The notes: generated from the sequence alone by a model not told the origin. Positions 7,920 through 15,767 are shown, numbered from the stretch's first letter. The stretch is 22,168 nt of DNA from JBCCFW01 sp039029535 (GCA_039029535.1 JBCCFW010000129.1:1-22168); one strand, 5' to 3'. Made by a program: numbers and translations.

Positions 7920-9509
7920 CTAGGAATCGCTCGAACCGTCTTGAGCGGCGCTGTCCGCCTCGGCCGCCGTGTCATCGTTCGCGGTCTCGCTCGTGTCGTC
8001 GGTCGACTCGGCATCCGTCTCTGCCGTCTCGACCTCGCTGCTGCCTTCCGCCTCGGCGGTGGACTCACCGTCCTCGGCCCCTTCCTCCGCAGCGGCAACC
8101 TCGGCAGCGGCAGCCTCAGCAGCGGCAGCCTCGGCCGCTGCTGCAGCGGCAGCCTCTTCGGCCAGCCGGGCTTCCTCGGCCAACCTCGCCTCCTCGGCCA
8201 GTCGGGCCTCTTCGGCGCGACGGGCCTCCTCGGCGGCTTCCTCTTCCTTGTGCTTCTTGTCGAGATCGTCGGCCGCCTCGATCATCGAGTCGACCTGCTC
8301 CTCCGTCACGTCGAGCAGCTCCATGATCGTGCGCGGCGGCGCGTCGAGGAACTCCTCGCAGTTGCGGACGCCGGCCTCGATGAGCTTGTGAGCACTGTCC
8401 TCGTCGACGTGCGGGATCTGGGTGAGCACTCGCGGTGCGTTGGCGAGCAACCGCATCTCGCGCTCGGCCGCCTCCTTGCGCTCTCTCTCACTGTGCACTT
8501 CGACGCGCCAGCCGGTGAGCTTGGACGCCAGCCGCACGTTCTGCCCCCGCTTGCCGATGGCGAGCGAGAGCTGATCATCGTCGACGTTGACCTCACAGGC
8601 ACGGATGTCCTCGTCCAGGATGATCACCTTGTTGACCCGCGCGGGGTTCAAGGCGTTCATCAGGAACTGCATCTCGTCGCCGGCGTAAGGGACGATGTCG
8701 ATCTTCTCTCCGCGCAGCTCGCGGATGATCGCCTGGACGCGAGAGCCTTTCACGCCGACGCAGGCACCGACCGGGTCGATCTCACGGCTCTCGCTGAGCA
8801 CGGCGACCTTGGCCCGCTCGCCCGGCTCCCGGACGCAGCCCATGATCTTGACGGTGCCGTCGTAGATCTCGGGCACCTCCATCTCGAAGAGCTTGACCAG
8901 GAGCTCCGCATCGGTGCGCGAGAGGATGACCTGTGGGCCCTTCGCGACCTCGCGGACGTCGGCGATGACGGCGCGGACGCGGTCGCCGATGGAGTAGCGC
9001 TCGGCGCGGGACTGCTCACGCTTGGGGAGACAGGCCTCGGTCCGGCCGAGGTCGACGATCATGTCGCCCTTCTCGAAGCGCTTGACCTGACCGTTGACCA
9101 GCTCACCCTTGCGGTTGGTGAACTCCTGGAAGATGTTGGCCCGCTCGGCCTCGCGCACCTTCTGGTAGATGACCTGCTTCGCTTGCTGAGCAGCGATGCG
9201 ACCCAGGTTCATCGTCGGACGCGGGAAGAAGAACTCGTCGTCCACCTGGGCGTCGGGCTTCATCATCTGCGCCTGCTCGAGGGGGATCTGGCAGTCCTCT
9301 TCCTCGACCTCCTCGACCGCGGTCATCCGGGCGAAGGCCTGAAGCTGTCCCGTCTGCCGGTCGAAGCGCGCGATGATGTCTTCCTTGGATCGGTAGCTCC
9401 GCTTGGCGGCCGCAGCGATCGCCTCCTCGAGGGCCTCGATGACGGTGTCGACATCGATCCCCTTCGAGCGGCTCAGTGCCTCGACGGCTTCGAAGATCTC
9501 GCTGCTCAT
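7920..9509 (-). CDS. nusA: Transcription termination/antitermination factor NusA
   Basis: 529 residues. NusA binds RNA polymerase and nascent RNA to control pausing, termination and antitermination. The N-terminal polymerase-binding domain (about 1-130) is followed by an S1 domain (G-E-L-V-N-G-Q-V-K-R), then KH1 with G252-V-K-G-S and KH2 with G319-K-R-G-Q-N-V-R-L-A. After these comes a helix-hairpin-helix-like segment (about 355-415) and a long tail of Ala, Glu and later Ser/Asp residues. The tail includes E-E-A-R-L-A repeated three times in a row plus a degenerate copy on each side, then Ala-Glu blocks. The ATG at 9509 has GAGGT upstream. The gene follows rimP by 30 nt in the conserved order. 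The acidic, coiled tail is unlike the acidic repeats of E. coli NusA and has no assigned function. Confidence 0.97.
   Translation of the reverse strand: MSSEIFEAVEALSRSKGIDVDTVIEALEEAIAAAAKRSYRSKEDIIARFDRQTGQLQAFARMTAVEEVEEEDCQIPLEQAQMMKPDAQVDDEFFFPRPTMNLGRIAAQQAKQVIYQKVREAERANIFQEFTNRKGELVNGQVKRFEKGDMIVDLGRTEACLPKREQSRAERYSIGDRVRAVIADVREVAKGPQVILSRTDAELLVKLFEMEVPEIYDGTVKIMGCVREPGERAKVAVLSESREIDPVGACVGVKGSRVQAIIRELRGEKIDIVPYAGDEMQFLMNALNPARVNKVIILDEDIRACEVNVDDDQLSLAIGKRGQNVRLASKLTGWRVEVHSERERKEAAEREMRLLANAPRVLTQIPHVDEDSAHKLIEAGVRNCEEFLDAPPRTIMELLDVTEEQVDSMIEAADDLDKKHKEEEAAEEARRAEEARLAEEARLAEEARLAEEAAAAAAAEAAAAEAAAAEVAAAEEGAEDGESTAEAEGSSEVETAETDAESTDDTSETANDDTAAEADSAAQDGSSDS
8153..8240 (-). 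repeat. In-frame 18-bp tandem repeat in the nusA tail
   Basis: On the minus strand the codons for E-E-A-R-(L/R)-A repeat about four times with few changes, then drift into Ala/Glu blocks. The unit is 18 bp. Such an array is prone to slippage and may vary in copy number among relatives. The protein effect would be a longer or shorter charged helix. Confidence 0.75.
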
Positions 9510-9539
9510 GAGCTACCTCGGAACGGCCAGAGCCGTTGA

Positions 9540-10052
9540 CTACTCGATTTCCAGCCGGGCATTCACGATCGCCGAGAGCGGCACGTCGACACGCTCTCCG
9601 GACGACACCTCCAGCAGGAGGTCCTCGCCCTCGATCCCAGCCAGGCGTCCCACGACATCTTTCTTCTTGCCGTCGATGGGGACCGACGCCTGCACGTGGG
9701 CGAGACGACCGGTGAACCGACGGAAGTCGGCCTCCCCATGGAGCGGACGGGTGAGCCCCGGCGAGCTGACCTCGAGCACGTGGGCGCCGGGAATGAGCTC
9801 GGCGCCATCGGTATCGAGAACCACCCCGAGCTGACGCGAGACCTCGGCACACTGCTCGACGTTCACGCCTTCCGGTCGGTCGATGTAGACGCGCAACACC
9901 GCCCGGTTCGTGACTCCGGCGGCGTACTCGACGCGGTCCAGCTCGACCCCGACCGCCCGAAGAACCGGGGCCGCAAGCTCCGCCACGGCCGACTCCACGC
10001 GTGCGTGGTCGGCTTTGGCGGGCTCTGCCAGCTCGTTCTTGCGTCCGGTCAC
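9540..10052 (-). CDS. rimP: Ribosome maturation factor RimP
   Basis: 170 residues from a GTG at 10052. RimP assists late 30S subunit assembly. The middle carries the family core: L-R-V-Y-I-D-R-P-E-G-V, then C-A-E-V-S-R-Q-L-G-V-V-L-D and L-E-V-S-S-P-G-L-T-R-P-L. The C-terminal third is an SH3-like barrel. The frame stays open to an ATG at 10145, but those 31 extra residues have no resemblance to the family and lack a ribosome site, whereas an AAGGAG lies about 11 nt before the GTG. It is the first gene of the rimP-nusA-infB-rbfA-truB operon. The family is clear; the exact start is less certain. Confidence 0.93.
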   Translation of the reverse strand: MTGRKNELAEPAKADHARVESAVAELAAPVLRAVGVELDRVEYAAGVTNRAVLRVYIDRPEGVNVEQCAEVSRQLGVVLDTDGAELIPGAHVLEVSSPGLTRPLHGEADFRRFTGRLAHVQASVPIDGKKKDVVGRLAGIEGEDLLLEVSSGERVDVPLSAIVNARLEIE

Positions 10053-10185
10053 TGCTCGTCCTACTCCTTGCGAGCCCCGAGCCTCCGGACGGCCCGCTAC
10101 GAAGAAGGCTCGACCAGTGGCCGAGCCCTTCACCGTGCAGACCATCCCGTCGGCAGTGGCTTGAAACCTCGCAAGGAGGGCAGCC

Positions 10186-10205
10186 GCAGGTTCCGAAAAA
10201 CCTGC
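10186..10205 (-). promoter_or_regulatory. Hairpin in the rimP operon leader
   Basis: GCAGGTT (10186-10192) pairs perfectly with AACCTGC (10199-10205) around a six-base loop. In the minus-strand transcript the loop is UUUCGG. It falls between the candidate promoter and rimP, so it could act in autogenous control of the operon by NusA or a ribosomal factor, but no family of leader element is recognised. Confidence 0.4.
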
Positions 10206-10284
10206 CTGTCACCGACCAGAGACCGCGAAACTGCGATCGTCGGGAGGACGATCCGCCTCGCTGGCACCCGCAAAACCAGCGCGC

Positions 10285-10313
10285 AGGGTAGCAGAGCGCG
10301 CTCGGAGCATCAA
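10285..10313 (-). promoter_or_regulatory. Candidate sigma-70-type promoter of the rimP operon
   Basis: On the minus strand, TTGATG (10313-10308) is followed after exactly 17 nt by TACCCT (10290-10285). The first box matches TTGACA at four of six positions; the second keeps the T-A---T pattern of a high-GC -10 box. Transcription would begin near 10278 and give a leader of about 225 nt before rimP. This is read from sequence only. Confidence 0.45.
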
Positions 10314-10417
10314 CCAAGGCGACGGCTCACGGCGTGCGGTGGCGCGGCGAAACACCACGGCACGGGCCGTCGTGGTACCGTCTCAGCCCGTCACCCCAGC
10401 GCGCGCGGCGAGGCTCG

Positions 10418-11578
10418 ATGACCGCACCCGTCAGCTCCCTGACCCACCTCTCCTGCACGGCATGCGACCGCCGCGAGGAGCCCGAGACCCGCGGCGCGAC
10501 ATGTGCCGATTGCGGCGGCCTCCTGGCCTGTCAGTACGAGGAGGCCTCCGGCCCTCCCGAGCGCAGCAGCGGACGCCGCGACGTCTTCGCCTGGGCAACC
10601 CGTCTCCCGGTCCGCGACGCCGAGCGACGCCGAGGGCTGTCCGAAGCCGACACTCCCCTTCTCCCCCTTCCGCATCTCGCCGAGGAGCTGGGGCTCGCCG
10701 AGCTCCACGTGAAGGACGATGGCGCGACGGCAGCCGGAACCTGTGCGCGCGGGCTGGTCGTGGCCGCCGCCGCGCAGGCCGAGCGAGGAGCGACGGGCCT
10801 CGCCCTCGCCAGCGCGGGACCGGGCGCCACGGCCTGCGCCCGTCTCGCGAGGGCACACGAGCTGCCGGCGAGGCTCATCCTTCCTTCCGCGGCCACTCCT
10901 GGCTTCAGGCTCGAGGGTCGCCTCCTCAAGACCCGGGTCGTCGCGGTCCTCGGTGACCAGGGGGTCGCCCAGACCTGGCTCCTCGATCACCCTGGTCCCG
11001 CCGGCGAGGGAGAGGCTGACCTCACCCCCGGCCACGAGCCCTTCGCCGTCGAGGGACTGAAGACCCTCGCTTACGAGCTGGTGGCCGAGCTGGGCAGCGC
11101 GCCCGACGCGCTCGTCCTCCCCACGGGGAGCGGCCTCGGCCTCGTCGGCGCCGCGCGGGGCTTCGACGAGCTGGGCGGGACACGACCGCTCCTGCTCGCC
11201 GCCCAGACGGAAGGTTGTGCTCCCCTGGCGCGTGCCTTCGTCGACGGCGCCGAGACCTGCACGGCCTGGGAGCCGAGCCGACGCACCCTGGCCGAGGGTC
11301 TCCGTCAGCCGAACCCGACGATGGGCCGAGCCGCGCTGGCCACCCTGCGCGCCGGCGAGGGCGAGGTCGCCACGGCCAGCGAGTCCGAGCTCATCGCCGC
11401 GCTCCGACGGGCCGCCAAGAGCGACGGCGTGCTGCTGGGAGCCGACGGCGCGATCGGTCTCGCCTGCCTCGAGAAGCTCAGCGCCACCGAGCGCCTGAAG
11501 GACCGCCGCGTCGTGCTCTGGAACCCGACCTCCCTCCTCCGCTCCCCCGAGACCATGGAGGCCGCGGGAGTCGGGTGA
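10418..11578 (+). CDS. Threonine-synthase-like PLP-fold protein lacking the catalytic lysine
   Basis: 386 residues. The order is that of a bacterial threonine synthase: an N-terminal zinc-ribbon-like pair C13-x2-C16 and C29-x2-C32, then K99-D-D-G, the small domain, a second half with E-G-L-K-T, the glycine loop P235-T-G-S-G-L-G-L, P-N-P-T-M-G-R-A, and a final G-A-D-G-A-I-G-L-A-C-L-E-K-L. Where active members read P-T-G-(T/S)-F-K-A-R-G, this one reads A-A-G107-T-C-A-R-G112, so the Schiff-base lysine is absent and the segment is one residue shorter. The Asn of the usual S-G-N-(A/T) cofactor-binding turn is also gone (S132-A-G-P-G-A-T). It is therefore probably a pseudoenzyme. The frame is intact and codon use normal, arguing against simple decay. 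The ATG at 10418 has GCGAGG ahead; an upstream in-frame ATG at 10334 is less likely. It precedes the biotin operon by 80 nt; any link is inference. Confidence 0.8.
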   Translation: MTAPVSSLTHLSCTACDRREEPETRGATCADCGGLLACQYEEASGPPERSSGRRDVFAWATRLPVRDAERRRGLSEADTPLLPLPHLAEELGLAELHVKDDGATAAGTCARGLVVAAAAQAERGATGLALASAGPGATACARLARAHELPARLILPSAATPGFRLEGRLLKTRVVAVLGDQGVAQTWLLDHPGPAGEGEADLTPGHEPFAVEGLKTLAYELVAELGSAPDALVLPTGSGLGLVGAARGFDELGGTRPLLLAAQTEGCAPLARAFVDGAETCTAWEPSRRTLAEGLRQPNPTMGRAALATLRAGEGEVATASESELIAALRRAAKSDGVLLGADGAIGLACLEKLSATERLKDRRVVLWNPTSLLRSPETMEAAGVG

Positions 11579-11643
11579 GCCCGGACTGGGCGAACGTGGT
11601 CGGGACGTGGCAATCCGGAGGGAACGGAGTTGCCCGCTCGGGC

Positions 11644-11649
11644 TAGAAT
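11644..11649 (+). promoter_or_regulatory. Candidate -10 box placed for a leaderless bioB transcript
   Basis: TAGAAT matches TATAAT at five of six positions and ends nine bases before the bioB ATG. Transcription would start at or within a few bases of the ATG, and the C-rich spacer holds no Shine-Dalgarno sequence. No good -35 box is visible 17 bp upstream. Confidence 0.45.
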
Positions 11650-11658
11650 CCCGCCCCC

Positions 11659-12615
11659 ATGTCGACCACCACCGAGCCCACGGTTTCCCTCACCGACGTC
11701 GAGCGCCTGCTCGACCTCCCCCTCCTCGAGCTGGTCTTCCGCGCGGCGGCCGAGCACCGCGAGCACCATGCTCCGAACCGCGTCCAGTGCTCGCAGCTCC
11801 TGAGCATCAAGACGGGTGGCTGCCCGGAGGACTGCGGCTACTGCTCACAGAGCGCGCGCCACGACACGGGCCTCCCCGCCCAGTCGCTGCTCTCCGTCGA
11901 CGAGGTCGTCGCCTCCGCACGCGCGGCCAAGGACGGCGGCGCCGACCGCTTCTGCCTGGGCGCCGCCTGGCGAGGCGTGCGCGACGGCCGCGAGTTCGAC
12001 CAGGTCCTCGACATGGTCTCTCAGGTGAAGTCGCTCGGGCTCGAGACCTGCGTGACTCTCGGTCTCCTCGACGACGCCCAGGCCCGCCGTCTCAAGGAGG
12101 CCGGGCTCGATTACTACAACCACAACCTCGACACGGGCCGCAGTCACTACGACCAGGTCGTCACGACGCGCAGCTACGACGACCGCCTCGCGACGTTGAA
12201 GTCCGTGCGCGACGCCGGCTTGCAGGTGTGCTGCGGCGGCATCCTCGGTCTCGGCGAGGAACGACGCGATCGGGCCGAGCTGCTCCACGAGCTGGCCACC
12301 CTCGACCCGCCTCCCGAGTCCGTGCCGATCAACACCCTCGTCGCCATCCCCGGCACGCCCCTGCAGGACGCCGAGCCCGTCGACTGGACCGAGCTCGTGC
12401 GCACGATCGCGGCAGCGCGCCTCCTCATGCCCCGGTCGGTGCTGCGTCTGAGCGCGGGGCGGACCGAGCTCGGCGAGGCAGAGCAGGCCCTGTGCTTCCT
12501 CGCCGGTGCGAACTCGATCTTCGTCGGCGACGAGCTGCTCACCACGCCCAACCCAACGCCGGGCAGCGACGCACAGCTCCTGTCGAAGCTCGGGCTGACG
12601 CCGCTCACCCAGTGA
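11659..12615 (+). CDS. bioB: Biotin synthase
   Basis: 318 residues, normal for the family. BioB is the radical-SAM enzyme that inserts sulfur into dethiobiotin, the last step of biotin synthesis. The radical-SAM cluster motif is C55-P-E-D-C59-G-Y-C62. Ligands of the auxiliary [2Fe-2S] cluster are also present: C99 (F-C-L-G-A-A-W-R-G), C131 (E-T-C-V-T-L-G), C191 (V-C-C-G-G) and the unusual arginine ligand R263 (L-R-L-S-A-G-R). Y-N-H-N-L-D-T is intact. No Shine-Dalgarno sequence precedes the ATG; a TAGAAT box nine bases upstream suggests a leaderless message. The stop TGA overlaps the GTG start of the bioF-bioD fusion, so the genes are coupled. Confidence 0.97.
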   Translation: MSTTTEPTVSLTDVERLLDLPLLELVFRAAAEHREHHAPNRVQCSQLLSIKTGGCPEDCGYCSQSARHDTGLPAQSLLSVDEVVASARAAKDGGADRFCLGAAWRGVRDGREFDQVLDMVSQVKSLGLETCVTLGLLDDAQARRLKEAGLDYYNHNLDTGRSHYDQVVTTRSYDDRLATLKSVRDAGLQVCCGGILGLGEERRDRAELLHELATLDPPPESVPINTLVAIPGTPLQDAEPVDWTELVRTIAAARLLMPRSVLRLSAGRTELGEAEQALCFLAGANSIFVGDELLTTPNPTPGSDAQLLSKLGLTPLTQ

Positions 12616-14444
12616 GCGAGCTCGACCGCGAGCTGGCCGACGAGCTGACGCGCTGGGAGCAGGCCGGTCGCCGTCGGCGTCTCCCCCCGGTGAGCGAGAC
12701 GCCGACGCTCCCTCACGACTTCGTGTCCAACGACCTGCTCGGGCTCTCGCGACACCCGCGTGTCATCGAGGCATCGCGGGCCGCCTTGGCCGAGCACGGC
12801 GCCGGTGCCGGCGCGGCCAGCCTGCTCGGAGGCCGCAGCTCCTGGCACGACCGCGCAGAGAGCGACGCCGCCCGCTGGCTGGGCACCGAGGCCGCGCTGC
12901 TCTTTCCGTCCGGCTATCAGGCCAACGTCGGCGTGGTCGGGGCGCTGGCAGGTCGCGGTGACGTCGTCGTCTCGGATCGACTGGTTCACGCCTCGCTCAT
13001 CGACGCGGCCCGTCTCTCTCGCGCCCGCGTGCTCGTCCACGACCACCTCGACCTCGAGCATCTCGAACGACGACTTCGACAGGCGGAGGGTGCGCGCCGT
13101 CGCCTCGTGCTGACCGAGGGCGTGTTCAGCATGGACGGCGACCTCGCACCGCTCCGCGAGCTCCACTCGCTCTGCGTGCAGCACGACGCCTGGCTCATCG
13201 TCGACGAGGCGCATGCCGTCGGCGTGCTGGGTCCCGGCGGCGCCGGCGCCTGGAGCGCACTCGGCTCTGGCGCGAACTCCTCGCGGCTCGCCGCCCGGGT
13301 GGTCACCGGCGGCAAGGCCCTGGGCGTGGCCGGCGCGCTGGTCGTCGGTGACGCGAGCCTGCGCGACCTGCTCTTGCACCGGGCGCGGAGCTTCGTGTTC
13401 ACCACGGCTCCCCCACCCTCGGTGGCCGCCGGGCTGGTCGCGGCCATGGAGCTGGCCGCCGAGGCCGACGACGCACGTCGTCACTTGCGAGGGTTGGCCC
13501 GCTCGCTGGCGGAGCGACTCGACCTGCCCGCCCCGGACGCCGCCATCGTGCCCGTGCCCCTGGGCGACGAGACCCGAGCGCTCCGGATAGAGGCGACGCT
13601 GAGAGAGCGTGGCTTCGACTTGCGCGCGGTGCGTCCCCCGACGGTGCCGGTCGGTGGCTCGCGCCTGCGCATCACCTGTCACGCCTTCAACGACGAGGAA
13701 GAGGTGACGGTCCTGGCCGAGGCGCTCGCCGAGGTGGGGGCGGTCGCAACGGAGGCGACCTCGACCGATGACGAGAGCCGGCTCGCCGAGACGCTGGTCG
13801 TCGTCGGCACCGACACCGAGGCCGGCAAGACCGTCGTCAGCTCGCTGCTCATGCGCGCCCTGCGTCAGCTCGGTCCCGCCCTCTACTGGAAGCCCGTGCA
13901 GACGGGGAGCGACGACGACACGACCACCGTGACCGCCGCCGCTGGCCTCGAGCCTGCGGAGCTGGCGGTCCCCGCCTGGCGTCTCGCCAAGCCCGCCTCG
14001 CCCCACGAGGCCGCGGCCGAAGAGAACGTCGTCATCGACGTCGACGACCTCAGCCGTCGGCTCGTCGCGTTGCGTGAACGGCACGCAGACCGTCGCCTGC
14101 TGCTCGAGCTCGCGGGTGGCTTGCTCGTGCCGCTGAACGACCGACAGACCCAGGCCGACTGGCTGGCCGAGCTGGGCTTGCCGGTCATCTTGGTCGCCCG
14201 TTCAGGTCTCGGCACCCTCAACCACAGCTCGCTCACCCTCGAAGCGCTCCGCGCTCGTGGGCTCGAGCCTCGCGCCCTGTTCCTCGTCGGCCCGCACCAC
14301 GTCTCCAACCACGCGACTCTCCGCGATCGTGCCGGCGTGCCCGCCGTGTTCGAGCTGCCTCCCCTGCCGGAGGTCAGCGCCGAGCACCTCGACGCCTGGC
14401 TCGCCGAGGAGGGTGAGCGACTGAAACGAGTCTTGAGCCCATGA
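12612..14444 (+). CDS. bioF-bioD: BioF-BioD fusion: 8-amino-7-oxononanoate synthase / dethiobiotin synthetase
   Basis: 610 residues in one uninterrupted frame. Residues 1 to about 380 are the PLP-dependent KAPA synthase, which condenses pimeloyl thioester with L-alanine: F-V-S-N-D-L-L-G-L-S near the start, F-P-S-G-Y-Q-A-N, V-D-E-A-H-A-V-G-V-L-G, and the Schiff-base K235 in V-T-G-G-K-A-L-G. From about 392 the chain is dethiobiotin synthetase: P-loop G399-T-D-T-E-A-G-K406-T, W-K-P-V-Q-T-G, and L-E-L-A-G-G-L-L-V-P-L. The Glu-Leu-Ala-Gly-Gly differs slightly from the usual Glu-Gly-Ala-Gly-Gly. A linker of about 15 Ala/Glu/Thr-rich residues joins the halves. The start is GTG at 12612, overlapping the bioB stop (GTGA). 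The stop overlaps the bioA ATG (ATGA). Fusion could pass intermediates between steps, although BioA acts between these two reactions. Confidence 0.95.
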   Translation: MSELDRELADELTRWEQAGRRRRLPPVSETPTLPHDFVSNDLLGLSRHPRVIEASRAALAEHGAGAGAASLLGGRSSWHDRAESDAARWLGTEAALLFPSGYQANVGVVGALAGRGDVVVSDRLVHASLIDAARLSRARVLVHDHLDLEHLERRLRQAEGARRRLVLTEGVFSMDGDLAPLRELHSLCVQHDAWLIVDEAHAVGVLGPGGAGAWSALGSGANSSRLAARVVTGGKALGVAGALVVGDASLRDLLLHRARSFVFTTAPPPSVAAGLVAAMELAAEADDARRHLRGLARSLAERLDLPAPDAAIVPVPLGDETRALRIEATLRERGFDLRAVRPPTVPVGGSRLRITCHAFNDEEEVTVLAEALAEVGAVATEATSTDDESRLAETLVVVGTDTEAGKTVVSSLLMRALRQLGPALYWKPVQTGSDDDTTTVTAAAGLEPAELAVPAWRLAKPASPHEAAAEENVVIDVDDLSRRLVALRERHADRRLLLELAGGLLVPLNDRQTQADWLAELGLPVILVARSGLGTLNHSSLTLEALRARGLEPRALFLVGPHHVSNHATLRDRAGVPAVFELPPLPEVSAEHLDAWLAEEGERLKRVLSP

Positions 14445-15718
14445 GCCGTCTCCTCGAGCGCGACGCCGCCCACGTCTGGCATCCCTACACGCAGCACGCG
14501 AGCGAGCCGGCCCCGCTACCCGTCGTGGCAGCGCGCGACGCCGTGCTCACGCTCGAAGACGGTCGCGAGGTCATCGACGGCATCTCGTCGTGGTGGTCCA
14601 TCCTCCACGGCCACGGCCGTCAGGAGCTGGTCGATGCAGCGGCGACACAGGCCAGCACGCTCGACCACGTCCTGCTCGCCGGCGCGACGCACGAGCCGGC
14701 CGTGTCGTTGGCCGAGTCGCTGGCCGAGGTGACGCCCGCGGGCTTGAGCCGGGTGTTCTACTCCGACAACGGATCGACCGCGGTGGAGTCGGCGCTCAAG
14801 ATGGTCGTCCAGCGCTGGGTCCAGCAGGGCGAGGCGCAGCGTCGTGTCTTCCTCACCCTGGAAGGCTCGTACCACGGCGACACCTTCGGCTCGATGGCCG
14901 TGGGCGACCCCGACCCGTTCTTCCTCCCCTTCCAGCCCATGCTCTTCGAGACGCGTCGAGCTCGGCCGCTCGAGCACGAGCTGGTCGCCGCTCTCGACGA
15001 GCTCGGGGACCGCGCGGCCGGCGTGCTCCTCGAGCCCCTCGTGCAAGGTGCGGCGGGGATGAAGATGCACTCGGTCGAGCTCCTGCAATCCCTGCGTCGG
15101 GAGTGCGACGCACGCGGCCTGCCGCTGGTGGCCGACGAGGTCATGACCGGCTTCGGCCGCACGGGTCATCTCTTCGCCTGCGAGAAGGCCGGCGTGTCAC
15201 CCGACGTGCTCTGCCTTGCCAAGGGCCTGACTGGCGGGATGATGCCGTTGGCGGCGACCGTGACGACCGAAGAGATGTTCCAGAGCTTCCTCCACGAAGA
15301 CCGTCATCGCGCGTTCTTCCACGGCCACACCTTCACCGGTCATGCGATCGGCTGTGCGGTGGCCCTCGCGTCGCTGCGGCTCGTGAAGGAGGAGGACACG
15401 CCGGGTCGTCTCGACCGGCTGGGCGGGCTCATCGAGGGCCGGCTGCGCGAGCATCCGGCGGTGGCAGGCGAGGAGCTGGGGCTCCGCCGCTGCGGCGGCA
15501 TCGTCGCCGTCGACCTCCCCCCTCCGCCGGGCGAGCAGGCGGGCTACCTCGCCTCGCTGGGTCCCAAGCTGAGGGCCGCGGCCCTCGAGCGCGGCGTGCT
15601 GCTGCGTCCGCTCGGCACGACGCTCTACGCCTTGCCGCCGGCCTGCACGACGGACGAGCAGGCCGGACGCATCGCCGAGGTCATGGGCGAGCTGGTGGCC
15701 ATCGCCACCGGCGACTGA
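14441..15718 (+). CDS. bioA: Adenosylmethionine-8-amino-7-oxononanoate aminotransferase
   Basis: 425 residues, normal length. BioA transfers the amino group of S-adenosylmethionine to KAPA to form DAPA, the substrate of dethiobiotin synthetase. The start H-V-W-H-P-Y-T-Q and D-G-I-S-S-W-W-S are BioA signatures. F-Y-S-D-N-G-S-T-A-V-E-S-A-L-K-M, the Y-H-G-D-T active-site turn, A-D-E-V-M-T-G-F-G-R-T-G and the PLP lysine K261 in L-A-K-G-L-T-G-G follow, then H-G-H-T-F-T-G-H. The ATG at 14441 overlaps the stop of the fusion gene by four bases. It closes the operon, and the next gene converges on it. Confidence 0.97.
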   Translation: MSRLLERDAAHVWHPYTQHASEPAPLPVVAARDAVLTLEDGREVIDGISSWWSILHGHGRQELVDAAATQASTLDHVLLAGATHEPAVSLAESLAEVTPAGLSRVFYSDNGSTAVESALKMVVQRWVQQGEAQRRVFLTLEGSYHGDTFGSMAVGDPDPFFLPFQPMLFETRRARPLEHELVAALDELGDRAAGVLLEPLVQGAAGMKMHSVELLQSLRRECDARGLPLVADEVMTGFGRTGHLFACEKAGVSPDVLCLAKGLTGGMMPLAATVTTEEMFQSFLHEDRHRAFFHGHTFTGHAIGCAVALASLRLVKEEDTPGRLDRLGGLIEGRLREHPAVAGEELGLRRCGGIVAVDLPPPPGEQAGYLASLGPKLRAAALERGVLLRPLGTTLYALPPACTTDEQAGRIAEVMGELVAIATGD

Positions 15719-15727
15719 CCGCCCCTA

Positions 15728-15742
15728 CCCGGTTGCCCCGGG
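15728..15742. terminator. Weak hairpin between convergent bioA and the secreted repeat gene
   Basis: CCCGG (15728-15732) pairs with CCGGG (15738-15742) around TTGCC, within the 49-bp gap between the two converging stops. There is no T-tract on either side. It may help end both transcripts, but the signal is weak. Confidence 0.25.
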
Positions 15743-15767
15743 CGAGAACGGAGAACGACCGGCGAGC

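Larger units (their letters stand above)
10053..10417. promoter_or_regulatory. Divergent intergenic region between rimP and the PLP-fold gene
   Basis: 365 bp with no supported gene. It contains the candidate rimP promoter (10285-10313) and a leader hairpin (10186-10205), both described separately. I see no clear promoter for the plus-strand gene at 10418; only its Shine-Dalgarno-like GCGAGG (about 10408-10413) is visible. Open frames here are extensions of the flanking genes and lack family resemblance. Confidence 0.6.

Noticed and set aside
7878..9539. Plus-strand open frame of 553 codons opposite nusA
   Set aside because: Leu/Asp/Val-rich composition is an antisense artefact of nusA; no ribosome site or domain.
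11579..11658. Biotin operator (BirA- or BioR-type) before bioB
   Set aside because: No long BirA-like palindrome and no TTAT-n-ATAA BioR box is visible in the 80-bp gap.
12174..14084. Minus-strand open frame of 636 codons opposite the bioF-bioD fusion
   Set aside because: It is the mirror of a GC-rich coding frame; residues are Arg/Gly/Val/His-rich with no domain, while the plus strand has complete catalytic motifs.
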